Of a DNA stretch of 25,965 nt, positions 15,818 through 23,939 are shown piece after piece; the first letter of the stretch is position 1; each line of letters starts with the position of its first letter. Source of the stretch: Lachnospiraceae bacterium (GTDB lineage: Bacteria > Bacillota > Clostridia > Lachnospirales > Lachnospiraceae); assembly GCA_900766925.1 (NCBI GenBank), contig CAAFXG010000553.1, positions 1 to 25,965 of the forward strand. The letters run 5' to 3'. The translations under genes were made by a program, and so were the position numbers. Under the pieces are notes generated by a model that saw only the letters and a program-made list of their open reading frames with translations, did not search any database and had not been told where the DNA came from.

Positions 15818-17863
15818 ATGTCAGATAATTTAAATGCGATGTTTAAGCCGGATGGCGTTGTAGTTTATGGCTCTGCAGCACAGGGGAGGCTTGCTAATGT
15901 TTTGGTGCACAGAATTATAGAGGGTGGACTAAAAAAGGTTTTTGCGGTAAATCCGAAGGGCTTGGGAATTGATGATGTTGGCGTACCGGGTTTTCATTCT
16001 GTTCTGGATATTGATGAAGCCATAGATTTGGCTGTCATTGCGGCTCCGGCAATGTCGGTTGCCGGAATAATGGATGAATGTGGAAGGAAGGGCGTTAAGG
16101 CAGCAGTTATAATTAGCTCCGGATTCTCAGAAGCAGGCAATGCAGATGGTGAAAAAGAGGTTATGGCTATTGCAAAAAAATATGGCATTCGTTGTGTTGG
16201 TCCAAATTGTGCGGGTCTTGTAAATACACACTCAAAGCTTGTTGCAACTCTCGAAACAATGCCGCCTGAGGGAAGCATTTCCATGATATCACAGAGTGGG
16301 GCAATCGGTGGCTCGTTTATGGCATTATCAGCGGCTGATGGCGTAGGAATAGCCAAGTTTTTAAGCTATGGTAATGGTGCTGATCTCACAGCAATTGATT
16401 TACTCCGATATCTTAAGGATGATACTGAAACCAAGGTGGTTGCCATATATGTAGAATCAGTTAAAGACGGAAGAGAATTTATGGAAACCGTGAGGGAGGT
16501 CGCTTCCGTAAAGCCGGTTGTTATAGTTAAGTCAGGTAAATCAAGCTTTGGACAAAGAGCGGCAATGTCCCACACAGGTTCAATGGCGGGGGCTGACAAT
16601 GTATTTGATGCAGCAGTTAAGCAATGTGGAGCAATAAGGGCGGATACCCTGAAGGAAATGTTTGAAATATGTAAGGGCTTTTCTCTTATGGAGGATATGA
16701 AGGGAAGGAAGGTAGCCGTAGTAACCAATTCAGGAGGTCCGGGTGTTATGAGTACGGACAGGGCTGAGGAAGTTGGACTTGATATTCCGGTATCAAGTGA
16801 TAGCCTGAAAAAGGAGTTGGAGAGCTTTCTTCCGGCATTTGCAGGAATGAAGAACCCTATAGACCTTACGGTGGAAGGAACCGGAGAGCAATATGAGCTT
16901 GCAATTAAGGCAGCATTAAAAGAGATGGATGCTACACTTGTCATTTATGTCGGAACACCTTATCTTAAGTCAATGCCGGTTGCTGAGGGGATAGTTAAAG
17001 CCAGAAACTGTGGAAAACCTGTTGCTGCAATGATGCAGGTGGGAACTGATATAGAAGAGAGCATTAAGTATTTAAGGGAAAATGGTGTGCCGTGCTATGA
17101 AAGCGGAGAAAATGCAATGGAGGTATTTTCAAAGCTGGCAGAGTATTATGAGAAGAATAAGGCAAATCCTGATGCAGAGCCATGCTTTTATAGTGTGAAG
17201 CAGAGGGGAAGTCTGTTCAAAGACGGAAATGACAGACTTCTTGAACCGGAGGCGATGACACTGCTTCGTGAAAGTGGAATTCCTGTTCCTCAGTTTGCAT
17301 TTGTGGCAACGAAGGAGGAGGCAGTTAAGGAATCTGAAAAGGTAGGCTTCCCTTTGGTTATGAAGATTGTTTCACCGCAGATTATACATAAATCTGACGT
17401 TGGAGGAGTTATTTTAAACATAAATTCTGCTAAGGAGGCCGGAAAGGCATTTGATGCCCTTAAAAAAATCGGTAAGGGTAAGGATTTCAGAGGAGCAATT
17501 ATGCTGCCAATGCTTAAAGACGGACGTGAGGTTATCTTTGGGCTGACAAGGGACCCGCAGTTTGGACCGGTTGTTGCCTTTGGTATGGGAGGAATTTATA
17601 CTGAGGTACTCAAGGATATATCTCTTAGAATTGCGCCAATCAATAAGACAACAGCTTTGGAAATGATTAAATCGCTCAAGACATATCCTATACTTAAAGG
17701 AGTAAGAGGTCAGAAATCTGTCGATATGGACAGACTGGCGGATGCTTTGGTAGAGTTTTCGAAGCTGCCGTTTAAGTATCCTGACCTGAAGGAAGCTGAT
17801 TTGAATCCGGTATTTTTGTATGAAGATTCACTCTGTGCCATTGATGCAAGAATTCTTGGTTAG
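15818..17863 (+). CDS. ADP-forming acetyl/acyl-CoA synthetase (alpha-beta fusion)
   Basis: About 681 residues. It should convert acyl-CoA + ADP + Pi to acid + ATP + CoA, giving substrate-level ATP. Domain order: CoA-binding (about 1-130), succinyl-CoA-ligase-like domains (about 140-290, and onward to 450) and a C-terminal ATP-grasp (about 460-680). The phosphorylated histidine lies in MSHTGSMAG at H252, close to the known alpha-subunit His257 of the archaeal enzyme. The ATP-grasp part has KIVSPQIIHKSDVGGV and the AFGMGGIYTEV segment. The start at 15818 follows AAGGAGGGG; an upstream ATG at 15800 lies before that site. Placement after aconitase X points to a catabolic pathway ending in a free acid plus ATP. 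Acyl specificity is unknown. Confidence 0.88.
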   Translation: MSDNLNAMFKPDGVVVYGSAAQGRLANVLVHRIIEGGLKKVFAVNPKGLGIDDVGVPGFHSVLDIDEAIDLAVIAAPAMSVAGIMDECGRKGVKAAVIISSGFSEAGNADGEKEVMAIAKKYGIRCVGPNCAGLVNTHSKLVATLETMPPEGSISMISQSGAIGGSFMALSAADGVGIAKFLSYGNGADLTAIDLLRYLKDDTETKVVAIYVESVKDGREFMETVREVASVKPVVIVKSGKSSFGQRAAMSHTGSMAGADNVFDAAVKQCGAIRADTLKEMFEICKGFSLMEDMKGRKVAVVTNSGGPGVMSTDRAEEVGLDIPVSSDSLKKELESFLPAFAGMKNPIDLTVEGTGEQYELAIKAALKEMDATLVIYVGTPYLKSMPVAEGIVKARNCGKPVAAMMQVGTDIEESIKYLRENGVPCYESGENAMEVFSKLAEYYEKNKANPDAEPCFYSVKQRGSLFKDGNDRLLEPEAMTLLRESGIPVPQFAFVATKEEAVKESEKVGFPLVMKIVSPQIIHKSDVGGVILNINSAKEAGKAFDALKKIGKGKDFRGAIMLPMLKDGREVIFGLTRDPQFGPVVAFGMGGIYTEVLKDISLRIAPINKTTALEMIKSLKTYPILKGVRGQKSVDMDRLADALVEFSKLPFKYPDLKEADLNPVFLYEDSLCAIDARILG

Positions 17864-17909
17864 CCATAAAGGATTTTTTCGTTAAATGTATGTCTGGAGG
17901 AGATTTAAT

Positions 17910-18539
17910 ATGGAGAAGAAAATAACAATAACAATAGCAAGGGGATTTGGAACAGGCGGAAAGCAGATTGCAGCCGAGGTGGCAAACAGATTGGGAATAG
18001 AATGTTATGAGCATAGAATTCTCACTATGGCATCCTTCATAACCGAACGGGAGGAAAAAGATTTGTTTGATATGGACGAAAGGCTGACAGGAAGCTATCT
18101 GGTTAATAAGATAAGGCAGTTGCCTAAGAGTCTTACACCGAGAGCAGAATCAAAGGCTTTTGTTTCAGATGGTCAGCTATATGATATTCAGGCTGAAATA
18201 ATCAGGAGATTATCAAAGACCGAGTCTTGCGTAATTGTCGGAAAGTGTGCGGATTATCTGTTGAAGGATCAGGATAACGTGTTGAGTGTTTACATTGAAG
18301 CTCCACGTGAGTTTTGTGTAAAACGTATAATGGACAGGTTAAAGGTATCCGAAAAGGAAGCAAATAAGAAGATTTCATCAACTGATAAGCATAGAGCGGC
18401 ATATTATAAATTTTACACGAATGGAAATTATTGGACTAATCCGGTTAATTATGATCTTACCTTAAACAGTGAGCGAATGGGTATAGATGGCTGCGTGGAA
18501 ATGATACTACAGGCACTTAAAATTAAATTTGGCATATAA
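17910..18539 (+). CDS. Cytidylate-kinase-like family protein
   Basis: A 209-residue protein of the cytidylate-kinase-like family common in Clostridia, with no proven function known to me. The N-terminal TITIARGFGTGGKQIAAEVANRL occupies the P-loop position, but GTGGKQ lacks the usual Ser/Thr after the lysine; the family more often reads SGGREI. Later segments VIVGKCADYLL, VYIEAPREFCVKRIM and TDKHRAAYYKFYTN follow the nucleoside-kinase layout (NMP-binding and lid regions). GGAGG at 17896-17900 selects the ATG at 17910 over one at 17886. It closes unit C, 46 bp after the CoA synthetase, and is followed by a terminator. Whether it phosphorylates a nucleotide or a pathway compound is open. Confidence 0.75.
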   Translation: MEKKITITIARGFGTGGKQIAAEVANRLGIECYEHRILTMASFITEREEKDLFDMDERLTGSYLVNKIRQLPKSLTPRAESKAFVSDGQLYDIQAEIIRRLSKTESCVIVGKCADYLLKDQDNVLSVYIEAPREFCVKRIMDRLKVSEKEANKKISSTDKHRAAYYKFYTNGNYWTNPVNYDLTLNSERMGIDGCVEMILQALKIKFGI

Positions 18540-18587
18540 GCCGGATTATAGTTTGGATATTTGACATGTAATAACTGTTAAAAAACA

Positions 18588-18650
18588 GGTCCCCTAAATA
18601 CTGAGATGGTTTGCTTTTGGGCACTGTCCGGGATTTAAGGGATCTTTTTT
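18588..18650 (+). terminator. Terminator after unit C
   Basis: Bases 18588-18599 pair with 18633-18644 (12 positions with one G-U and one C-A mismatch) and are followed by six T (18645-18650). The 33-nt loop is long and may fold further. The position, 49 bp after the last stop codon and before a new promoter, supports a terminator. Confidence 0.6.
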
Positions 18651-18699
18651 AATGTATATATATGTATGAAATTTGAAACCGGAAAAATGTTTATATGTA

Positions 18700-18729
18700 T
18701 TGAATGGTATTAGGTAAATATTGTATAAT
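18700..18729 (+). promoter_or_regulatory. Sigma-A-type promoter for the sensor kinase
   Basis: TTGAAT (18700-18705), an 18-bp spacer and a perfect TATAAT (18724-18729). It lies about 70 bp before the ATG at 18802. It also shows that the long reading frame opening at 18721 cannot be the true start. The element shared by units A-C is absent here. Confidence 0.65.
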
Positions 18730-18801
18730 ACCGATAAAGATGTTTTTTTGGCTTTTTTACATATATTCTTACGAGCTAATAATTATGAACAGGGAGAAAC
18801 C

Positions 18802-21570
18802 ATGGATAAACACAATAAAGAGTACATATTTTCAATTATATTTGTAATTATGTTTGCCGTATCCATCCTGTATGGAGTTTTAGGAGAGCTTTTTTTGCCT
18901 GAAGAGACCCGCGAGGATGACGGATATTGTGCGGAATATATGGATGGCTGGTATCAGGTCATTGAGGATGGAACAACACTTGGCGTGGATATGCCGGGAA
19001 GAACCGGAGTGGTAATTAATAATGAAGTGACAATTGAAAATACTCTGCCATCGGATATCAAGGATGATGCCTATATTATTTTCAGAACAACTAAGCAGGA
19101 TTACTCTGTTTATATAGGGGGAGAATTAAGAGCGGAATACTCAACCAAAGCTACCAGAGTATGGGGGAAAACCAGTCCTGCTTACTATTTTTTTGTAAAG
19201 ATAGATTCAAAGGACTCCGGCAAAACAATACGTGCCGATGTAACCGGTGTTGAAAAATATGTAGGTACATTTCATGCTATATATTATGCAAACTATAGTG
19301 GTTTCTGGAGAAAAATAATTCATGAGCAGGGCACAAACTTCCTTATTGCCATAATTATGCTTATATTAAGTGTTCTGACGTTCTGTTTTGCATTTGTTCT
19401 ACAGCTTATATACAAAAAAAAGCAAAAGCTTCTGATATTGAGTGTGGGGGTACTTATCGTAGCCTTCTGGATGTTTGGAAATTCTGATTTCAGACAGCTC
19501 CTGTTCCCTAATATTTCAGTTATAAGTGACATTACATTTTTAATGGTTACATTAATGCCTTTCGCATTTTCGGCATATATGAACCAGCTTCAGAACAGGC
19601 GTTATGCTCCGTTTTACCTTGTTAGCGAATTCCTTGCTCTTTTTGATATGCTCCTTTGCGTAATATTATATGTTACGGGAGTAAAGGATTTTGTTGAAAC
19701 CTTTACAATTATGGCATTGGTATTATTTTACACGATTGTTGTCATTATTGCGACTCTGGTTATAGATGTTATAAGAGGCTTTGCAAAAGAGTACTGGATG
19801 ACGCTGGCTGCCATTGGTCTTGCTGCAATTACCGCCTTCGTTCAGATTATGAATTATCTTAATAAAGATACTGTTTTTGATGTTTCAATTGGAGCGGTGG
19901 GTCTGCTGCTTATGCTTCTGGTTGCTATTTTTGACACGGTGAGTGACATTTCCTCAATGGAGAATGAACGTCAGAGTGCTCTTGTTGCAAGTGAGACAAA
20001 GAGCCAGTTTCTTGCAAATATGTCACATGAGATAAGGACACCTATAAATGCAATTCTTGGAATGAATGAGATGATTCTTAATGAGAGTACCGAGGAAAAT
20101 ATAAGGTCGTATGCCCATGATGTTGATAATTCCGGCAAGATTTTGTTATCACTTATAAATGGTATCCTTGATTTTTCCAAGATAGAGTCCGGTAAGATGG
20201 AAATTGTGGACAATGAGTACAGGCTTGAGGATTTGCTTGACCGCGTTGTGGTTATGGCAAAAGAACGCATATCAGATAAGGATATTGAACTTAAGGTTAA
20301 TGTGGCACCTGACATTCCGGCAGTCCTTTACGGTGACGAGGCGAAGGTACAGCAGATTATAACCAACATTTTAACAAATGCTATAAAATATACTGATGTC
20401 GGTGAGGTGGCGCTTGATATCACCTGTGAAGCAGAAGGTGATATAAACAATTTCAACATTGTGGTTTCTGATACAGGAAGAGGAATTAAGGCAGAAGATA
20501 TTGATAAGCTTTTTACATCATTTATGAGAGTTGACGAGAAGAGGAACAGTGCTATTGAGGGAACGGGACTCGGACTGGCCATTACCAAAAATCTGGTCAC
20601 TCTGATGAATGGTACAATTGGTGTTTCAAGTGAGTACGGAAAGGGCTCCGAGTTTACAATATGTATTCCTCAGAAATCATGCGGAAGTGAGAAAATTGGA
20701 AAATATGATATAAACAGAATTTGGGAAGCGGATAAGACAGAGGATGAAAGAATGCTCTATGCAGCCGGAATAAAAGTTCTTGTTGCGGATGATATTGATA
20801 TGAACCTTAAGGTATTTACGGCATTTCTTAAGGATACAGGAATAAATGTTGACGCTGTAGGAAGTGGAGAGGGTGCTCTTATTGCATGGTGTAAGCAAAA
20901 ATATGATTTAGTTTTTCTGGACCATATGATGCCGGGAATGGATGGAATACAATGTATAAGAGAGCTTTTTAAAAATAACAGGCTTAACCCCGACACACCT
21001 GTAATTATGCTGACTGCAAATGCAATTGTTGGCATGAAGGAGCAGTATATGCAAGAGGGCTTTGCAGATTATATGACCAAGCCGTTTAAGAAGAGTGATT
21101 TGCACGAGATGATAATGAAGCATATTTCCACTGACAAATGGAAATTTGTAACAAAAAAGGAGATAAAAAAGCTTAAGGAGTCGGAGGCTATTGCCAAAGC
21201 CATGCAGGAGGAGCTGTCATTACGTGACAGGTTAAAGTCGCAGGAGGATGTTGACTATGAGATTGGAATGTCTTACTGTTGTAATGATGAGGCTTTTTAT
21301 ACTGATATGATTGAAGAGTACATTGCAGGAGACAGGCTTACCTTGATGAACCGGTATTATGAGGATGGCGATTGGGAGAATTACAGGATACTTGTACATT
21401 CTCTCAAAAGTACGTCTCTTACAATAGGTGCTCATAACCTGTCTGAGCATGCAAAGGCACTTGAAAAGGCAACAAAGGAGCAGGATATTGAATATATTAA
21501 TTCAAATCACGCATTTGTGATGGAGGAGTATGACAGGATACTTACAATTCTGAGAAATTTATTTTCATAA
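18802..21570 (+). CDS. Hybrid sensor histidine kinase, 7TM with extracellular domain, HisKA-HATPase-REC-HPt
   Basis: About 922 residues. After an N-terminal helix (about 9-29) comes an extracellular domain (to about 190), then a block of about seven helices (about 195-385), resembling 7TMR-DISM receptors. The cytosolic part has HisKA with the phospho-acceptor in ANMSHEIRTP (about H409), HATPase with NILTNAIKYT, DTGRGI and GTGLGLAI, a receiver domain with LDHMMPGMDG (about D707) and TKPF, and an HPt domain with VHSLKSTSLTIGA (about H866). Phosphate should pass His-Asp-His and then to a separate regulator not encoded here. AGGGAG precedes the ATG at 18802, downstream of a TATAAT promoter. The chemoreceptor gene follows after 29 bp, so both may report on the same external signal. 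Confidence 0.9.
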   Translation: MDKHNKEYIFSIIFVIMFAVSILYGVLGELFLPEETREDDGYCAEYMDGWYQVIEDGTTLGVDMPGRTGVVINNEVTIENTLPSDIKDDAYIIFRTTKQDYSVYIGGELRAEYSTKATRVWGKTSPAYYFFVKIDSKDSGKTIRADVTGVEKYVGTFHAIYYANYSGFWRKIIHEQGTNFLIAIIMLILSVLTFCFAFVLQLIYKKKQKLLILSVGVLIVAFWMFGNSDFRQLLFPNISVISDITFLMVTLMPFAFSAYMNQLQNRRYAPFYLVSEFLALFDMLLCVILYVTGVKDFVETFTIMALVLFYTIVVIIATLVIDVIRGFAKEYWMTLAAIGLAAITAFVQIMNYLNKDTVFDVSIGAVGLLLMLLVAIFDTVSDISSMENERQSALVASETKSQFLANMSHEIRTPINAILGMNEMILNESTEENIRSYAHDVDNSGKILLSLINGILDFSKIESGKMEIVDNEYRLEDLLDRVVVMAKERISDKDIELKVNVAPDIPAVLYGDEAKVQQIITNILTNAIKYTDVGEVALDITCEAEGDINNFNIVVSDTGRGIKAEDIDKLFTSFMRVDEKRNSAIEGTGLGLAITKNLVTLMNGTIGVSSEYGKGSEFTICIPQKSCGSEKIGKYDINRIWEADKTEDERMLYAAGIKVLVADDIDMNLKVFTAFLKDTGINVDAVGSGEGALIAWCKQKYDLVFLDHMMPGMDGIQCIRELFKNNRLNPDTPVIMLTANAIVGMKEQYMQEGFADYMTKPFKKSDLHEMIMKHISTDKWKFVTKKEIKKLKESEAIAKAMQEELSLRDRLKSQEDVDYEIGMSYCCNDEAFYTDMIEEYIAGDRLTLMNRYYEDGDWENYRILVHSLKSTSLTIGAHNLSEHAKALEKATKEQDIEYINSNHAFVMEEYDRILTILRNLFS

Positions 21571-21599
21571 ATACATATATAACAGGGGGGAAAGATACA

Positions 21600-23609
21600 A
21601 TGTTAAAGGATGTTAAGATTGCAACAAGAACAAGTATTATAATTACAATAATACTTGTTGCAGGTTTTTTGATTCTATGGAAGGTGGTAGATTGGAAGTC
21701 ATCTACGCTCGTAGATGCCAAAATTATCAATCAGATGCAGGATGCCGTGCAGACCAGGTCATACATAATCAATAATTATGTGCAGTCGGCTGAGGAGTAT
21801 ATGGTGGCATTTGCCAAAAGTGATGAAGTAAAAAATATACTGCTTCATCCGGATTCAAAGGAATATCTTGCGCGTGCACAGGAATATACGGTTGACTTCG
21901 CCAAGGTTAAGGGCGTGTTTGAGGGTCTTTATATTGCAAGCACGGAGACCTATGTTTACACTCATACGTCGGAGGCTGTAATAGGTATCCGTACGAGAGA
22001 AGGGGATTCATTAAAGAACTTTCAGGAGACGATTCTGGCAGAGGATAAGCTTACCAACCTTGGAATCATGAAATCACCGGGATCGGGCAACATGGTTATT
22101 TCAATGTACTATCCTTTGTTTGAAAACGGAGAATGTATTGGCTTTGTTGGCGGAGCTGTATATGCAAATAAACTTATGGAATCACTTATTTCCCTTGAGG
22201 TTGACGGACTTCCGGATAGTGAATATGTTTTCCTTAATGCAGCTACAGGGGAATATTTATATAACAAAGATGAAAGTCTTTTGTGTACCGTGACAACCGA
22301 TAAGGGTTATCTAGAAATGCTTGAAAATATAAGCACAGGAAGTGCTGAAAATTCAGGTATAATTAATTACACAGATGAAAATGGTAAAGAGCAGGTAGTT
22401 GTATATCGTAATATTCCGGAGCGAAACTGGGTATTTGCACTTAAGGATACAAAGGAGAATGTCTATAGTTCGTTACATGATATTAAGAGAACGACAGCAT
22501 ATGTGTGTGTTGTTATTGCAATACTTATAATTCTTATTCTTAACCTTGTACTATCAGGTTTGGGTGTTCAGCTTAAGCACATAAGCAATTCTATTGAGCA
22601 GCTTGGAAACATGGATTTATCTGCAAACAGAGCTTTGGAAAAATATAGCGGGCAGAAGGATGAAATCGGAATAATCTGTGATGCGTTAGATAAGACCTGT
22701 AACAATCTGAGACAGTACATTGGTGAGGTTGATGCACAGCTTTCCACGATGTCTAAGGGCGATTTTACAAGAGAAAGTAAAATGATATTTGCCGGAGATT
22801 TTGAAAAGCTTCAGTACTCAATGGATATAATACAGAAATCGCTTAGAAGCTCATTCTGGAAGATTAATACCATTACAAGTGAGCTTGTAGCGGGTTCACA
22901 GCTTGTCTCAAACAGCTCAAACAGTCTGGCTGACGCAGCGACTAAGGCAAATGTGCTTCTCGCAGAAATAGATTCACATGTGAATGACATTTCAAAGCAA
23001 CTATCAGATTCCTCAGATTTTGCAATGCATGCAAAGGAAGAAGCTAATGAAGCGGCCGGAATTGTCGGAAATAGCAGAAGCAAGATGGATGAGCTTTCAA
23101 ATGCCATGCTTAAGATAAGGGAAGCAACTAAGGCAATAGAGGGGATAAGCAACAATCTTGAAGAAATTGCAAAACAGACCAATATCCTTGCTCTTAATGC
23201 ATTGGTTGAGGCAAACAGGGCAGGAGATTCAGGCAGGGGCTTTGGTGTTGTTGCAAATGAAATCAGACTGCTTGCGGAGCAGTCAAGTGATGCTGCAAAT
23301 AATGCTTATGAATTAATACATGAGACGATTGAGTGTGTAAACAATGGTATGAAGATTAGTCAGGAGACTGCTGATTATCTTGACAGGGTAGTTTCGCAGA
23401 CAAATACAATCGATGATTCAGTAAGTAAAATTGCACAGTCTGTATATTCGCAGAGCGAAATGCTCCATAGTATAAACGACAGACTTAACGATATTAGTCA
23501 CAGCGTTGAGACAACTGCTGCTATGTCACAGCAAAGTGCAGCGGCAAGCATCGAGCTTGATGACCAGATTAACTCATTAAGAGAAAACATATGTAATTAC
23601 AGAGTATAA
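21600..23609 (+). CDS. Methyl-accepting chemotaxis protein with extracellular Cache-type sensor
   Basis: A 669-residue receptor. TM1 is about residues 14-32, followed by a large extracellular ligand domain of the double-Cache type (about 40-290, with typical strands around DSLKNFQETILAEDKLTNLG and VVVYRNIPERNWVFALKDT). TM2 is about 300-320, then HAMP-like linkers and a coiled-coil signalling domain. The hairpin tip NLEEIAKQTNILALNALVEANRAG continues into RGFGVVANEIRLLAEQS, the conserved CheA/CheW contact region. It should steer motility toward or away from a small ligand. GGGGGG before the ATG is a strong ribosome site. It is probably co-transcribed with the upstream sensor kinase. A giant inverted repeat begins 15 bp after the stop codon. 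Confidence 0.92.
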   Translation: MLKDVKIATRTSIIITIILVAGFLILWKVVDWKSSTLVDAKIINQMQDAVQTRSYIINNYVQSAEEYMVAFAKSDEVKNILLHPDSKEYLARAQEYTVDFAKVKGVFEGLYIASTETYVYTHTSEAVIGIRTREGDSLKNFQETILAEDKLTNLGIMKSPGSGNMVISMYYPLFENGECIGFVGGAVYANKLMESLISLEVDGLPDSEYVFLNAATGEYLYNKDESLLCTVTTDKGYLEMLENISTGSAENSGIINYTDENGKEQVVVYRNIPERNWVFALKDTKENVYSSLHDIKRTTAYVCVVIAILIILILNLVLSGLGVQLKHISNSIEQLGNMDLSANRALEKYSGQKDEIGIICDALDKTCNNLRQYIGEVDAQLSTMSKGDFTRESKMIFAGDFEKLQYSMDIIQKSLRSSFWKINTITSELVAGSQLVSNSSNSLADAATKANVLLAEIDSHVNDISKQLSDSSDFAMHAKEEANEAAGIVGNSRSKMDELSNAMLKIREATKAIEGISNNLEEIAKQTNILALNALVEANRAGDSGRGFGVVANEIRLLAEQSSDAANNAYELIHETIECVNNGMKISQETADYLDRVVSQTNTIDDSVSKIAQSVYSQSEMLHSINDRLNDISHSVETTAAMSQQSAAASIELDDQINSLRENICNYRV

Positions 23610-23623
23610 AATTATTTTATTAT

Positions 23624-23760
23624 TTGACTTCCGGATGGTGGTGTGAATTCAGGTCAGGTATGGCTCCGGGTCCGGTTATAAACAGTCTTACATTAACCCT
23701 GTTTATAACCGGACCCGGAGCCATACCTGACCTGAATTCACACCACCATCCGGAAGTCAA
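23624..23760. repeat. 137-bp giant inverted repeat 2 with perfect 62-bp arms
   Basis: Bases 23624-23685 are the exact reverse complement of 23699-23760 (62 of 62 bp), with a 13-nt loop TCTTACATTAACC. Pairing stops at both ends of the arms. The arms are clearly more GC-rich than the flanking intergenic DNA and share no sequence with inverted repeat 1. There is no U-tract after it and no obvious target-site duplication. Its place just after an operon end suggests termination, 3'-end protection or RNase III processing; this is inference. Confidence 0.95.
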
Positions 23761-23779
23761 GCTTATATTGTTAAATAAA

Positions 23780-23806
23780 TTTAAGCTTTCTTAAAGAAAA
23801 CTTAAG
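23780..23806. repeat. AT-rich imperfect palindrome
   Basis: TTAAGCTTTCTT faces AAGAAAACTTAA, pairing at all but one position around a short centre. It lies between inverted repeat 2 and the promoter of the last gene. It could be a regulator site or a weak terminator; nothing more can be said. Confidence 0.4.
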
Positions 23807-23817
23807 AATTTGGCAGG

Positions 23818-23846
23818 TTGATATTTAATAATATTTTTTTTATAAT
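23818..23846 (+). promoter_or_regulatory. Sigma-A-type promoter for the last lipoprotein gene
   Basis: TTGATA (23818-23823), a 17-bp spacer and TATAAT (23841-23846). The predicted transcript has a leader of about 85 nt before the ATG at 23940. In that leader are AGGTT/AACCT and CCT/AGG pairings that might fold, but I recognise no riboswitch class. Confidence 0.75.
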
Positions 23847-23939
23847 GAAATATATTTAGTTTAGTTCTGAAGCATAGGTTTAAGGGGGAAATAACCTAAT
23901 AATAGGCGAAACTATCTACAATATGAAGGAGGACATCGT

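Noticed and set aside
18721..18801. N-terminal extension of the sensor kinase starting at a TTG codon
   Set aside because: A TATAAT -10 box lies at 18724-18729 and a ribosome site precedes the ATG at 18802, so this segment is promoter and leader.
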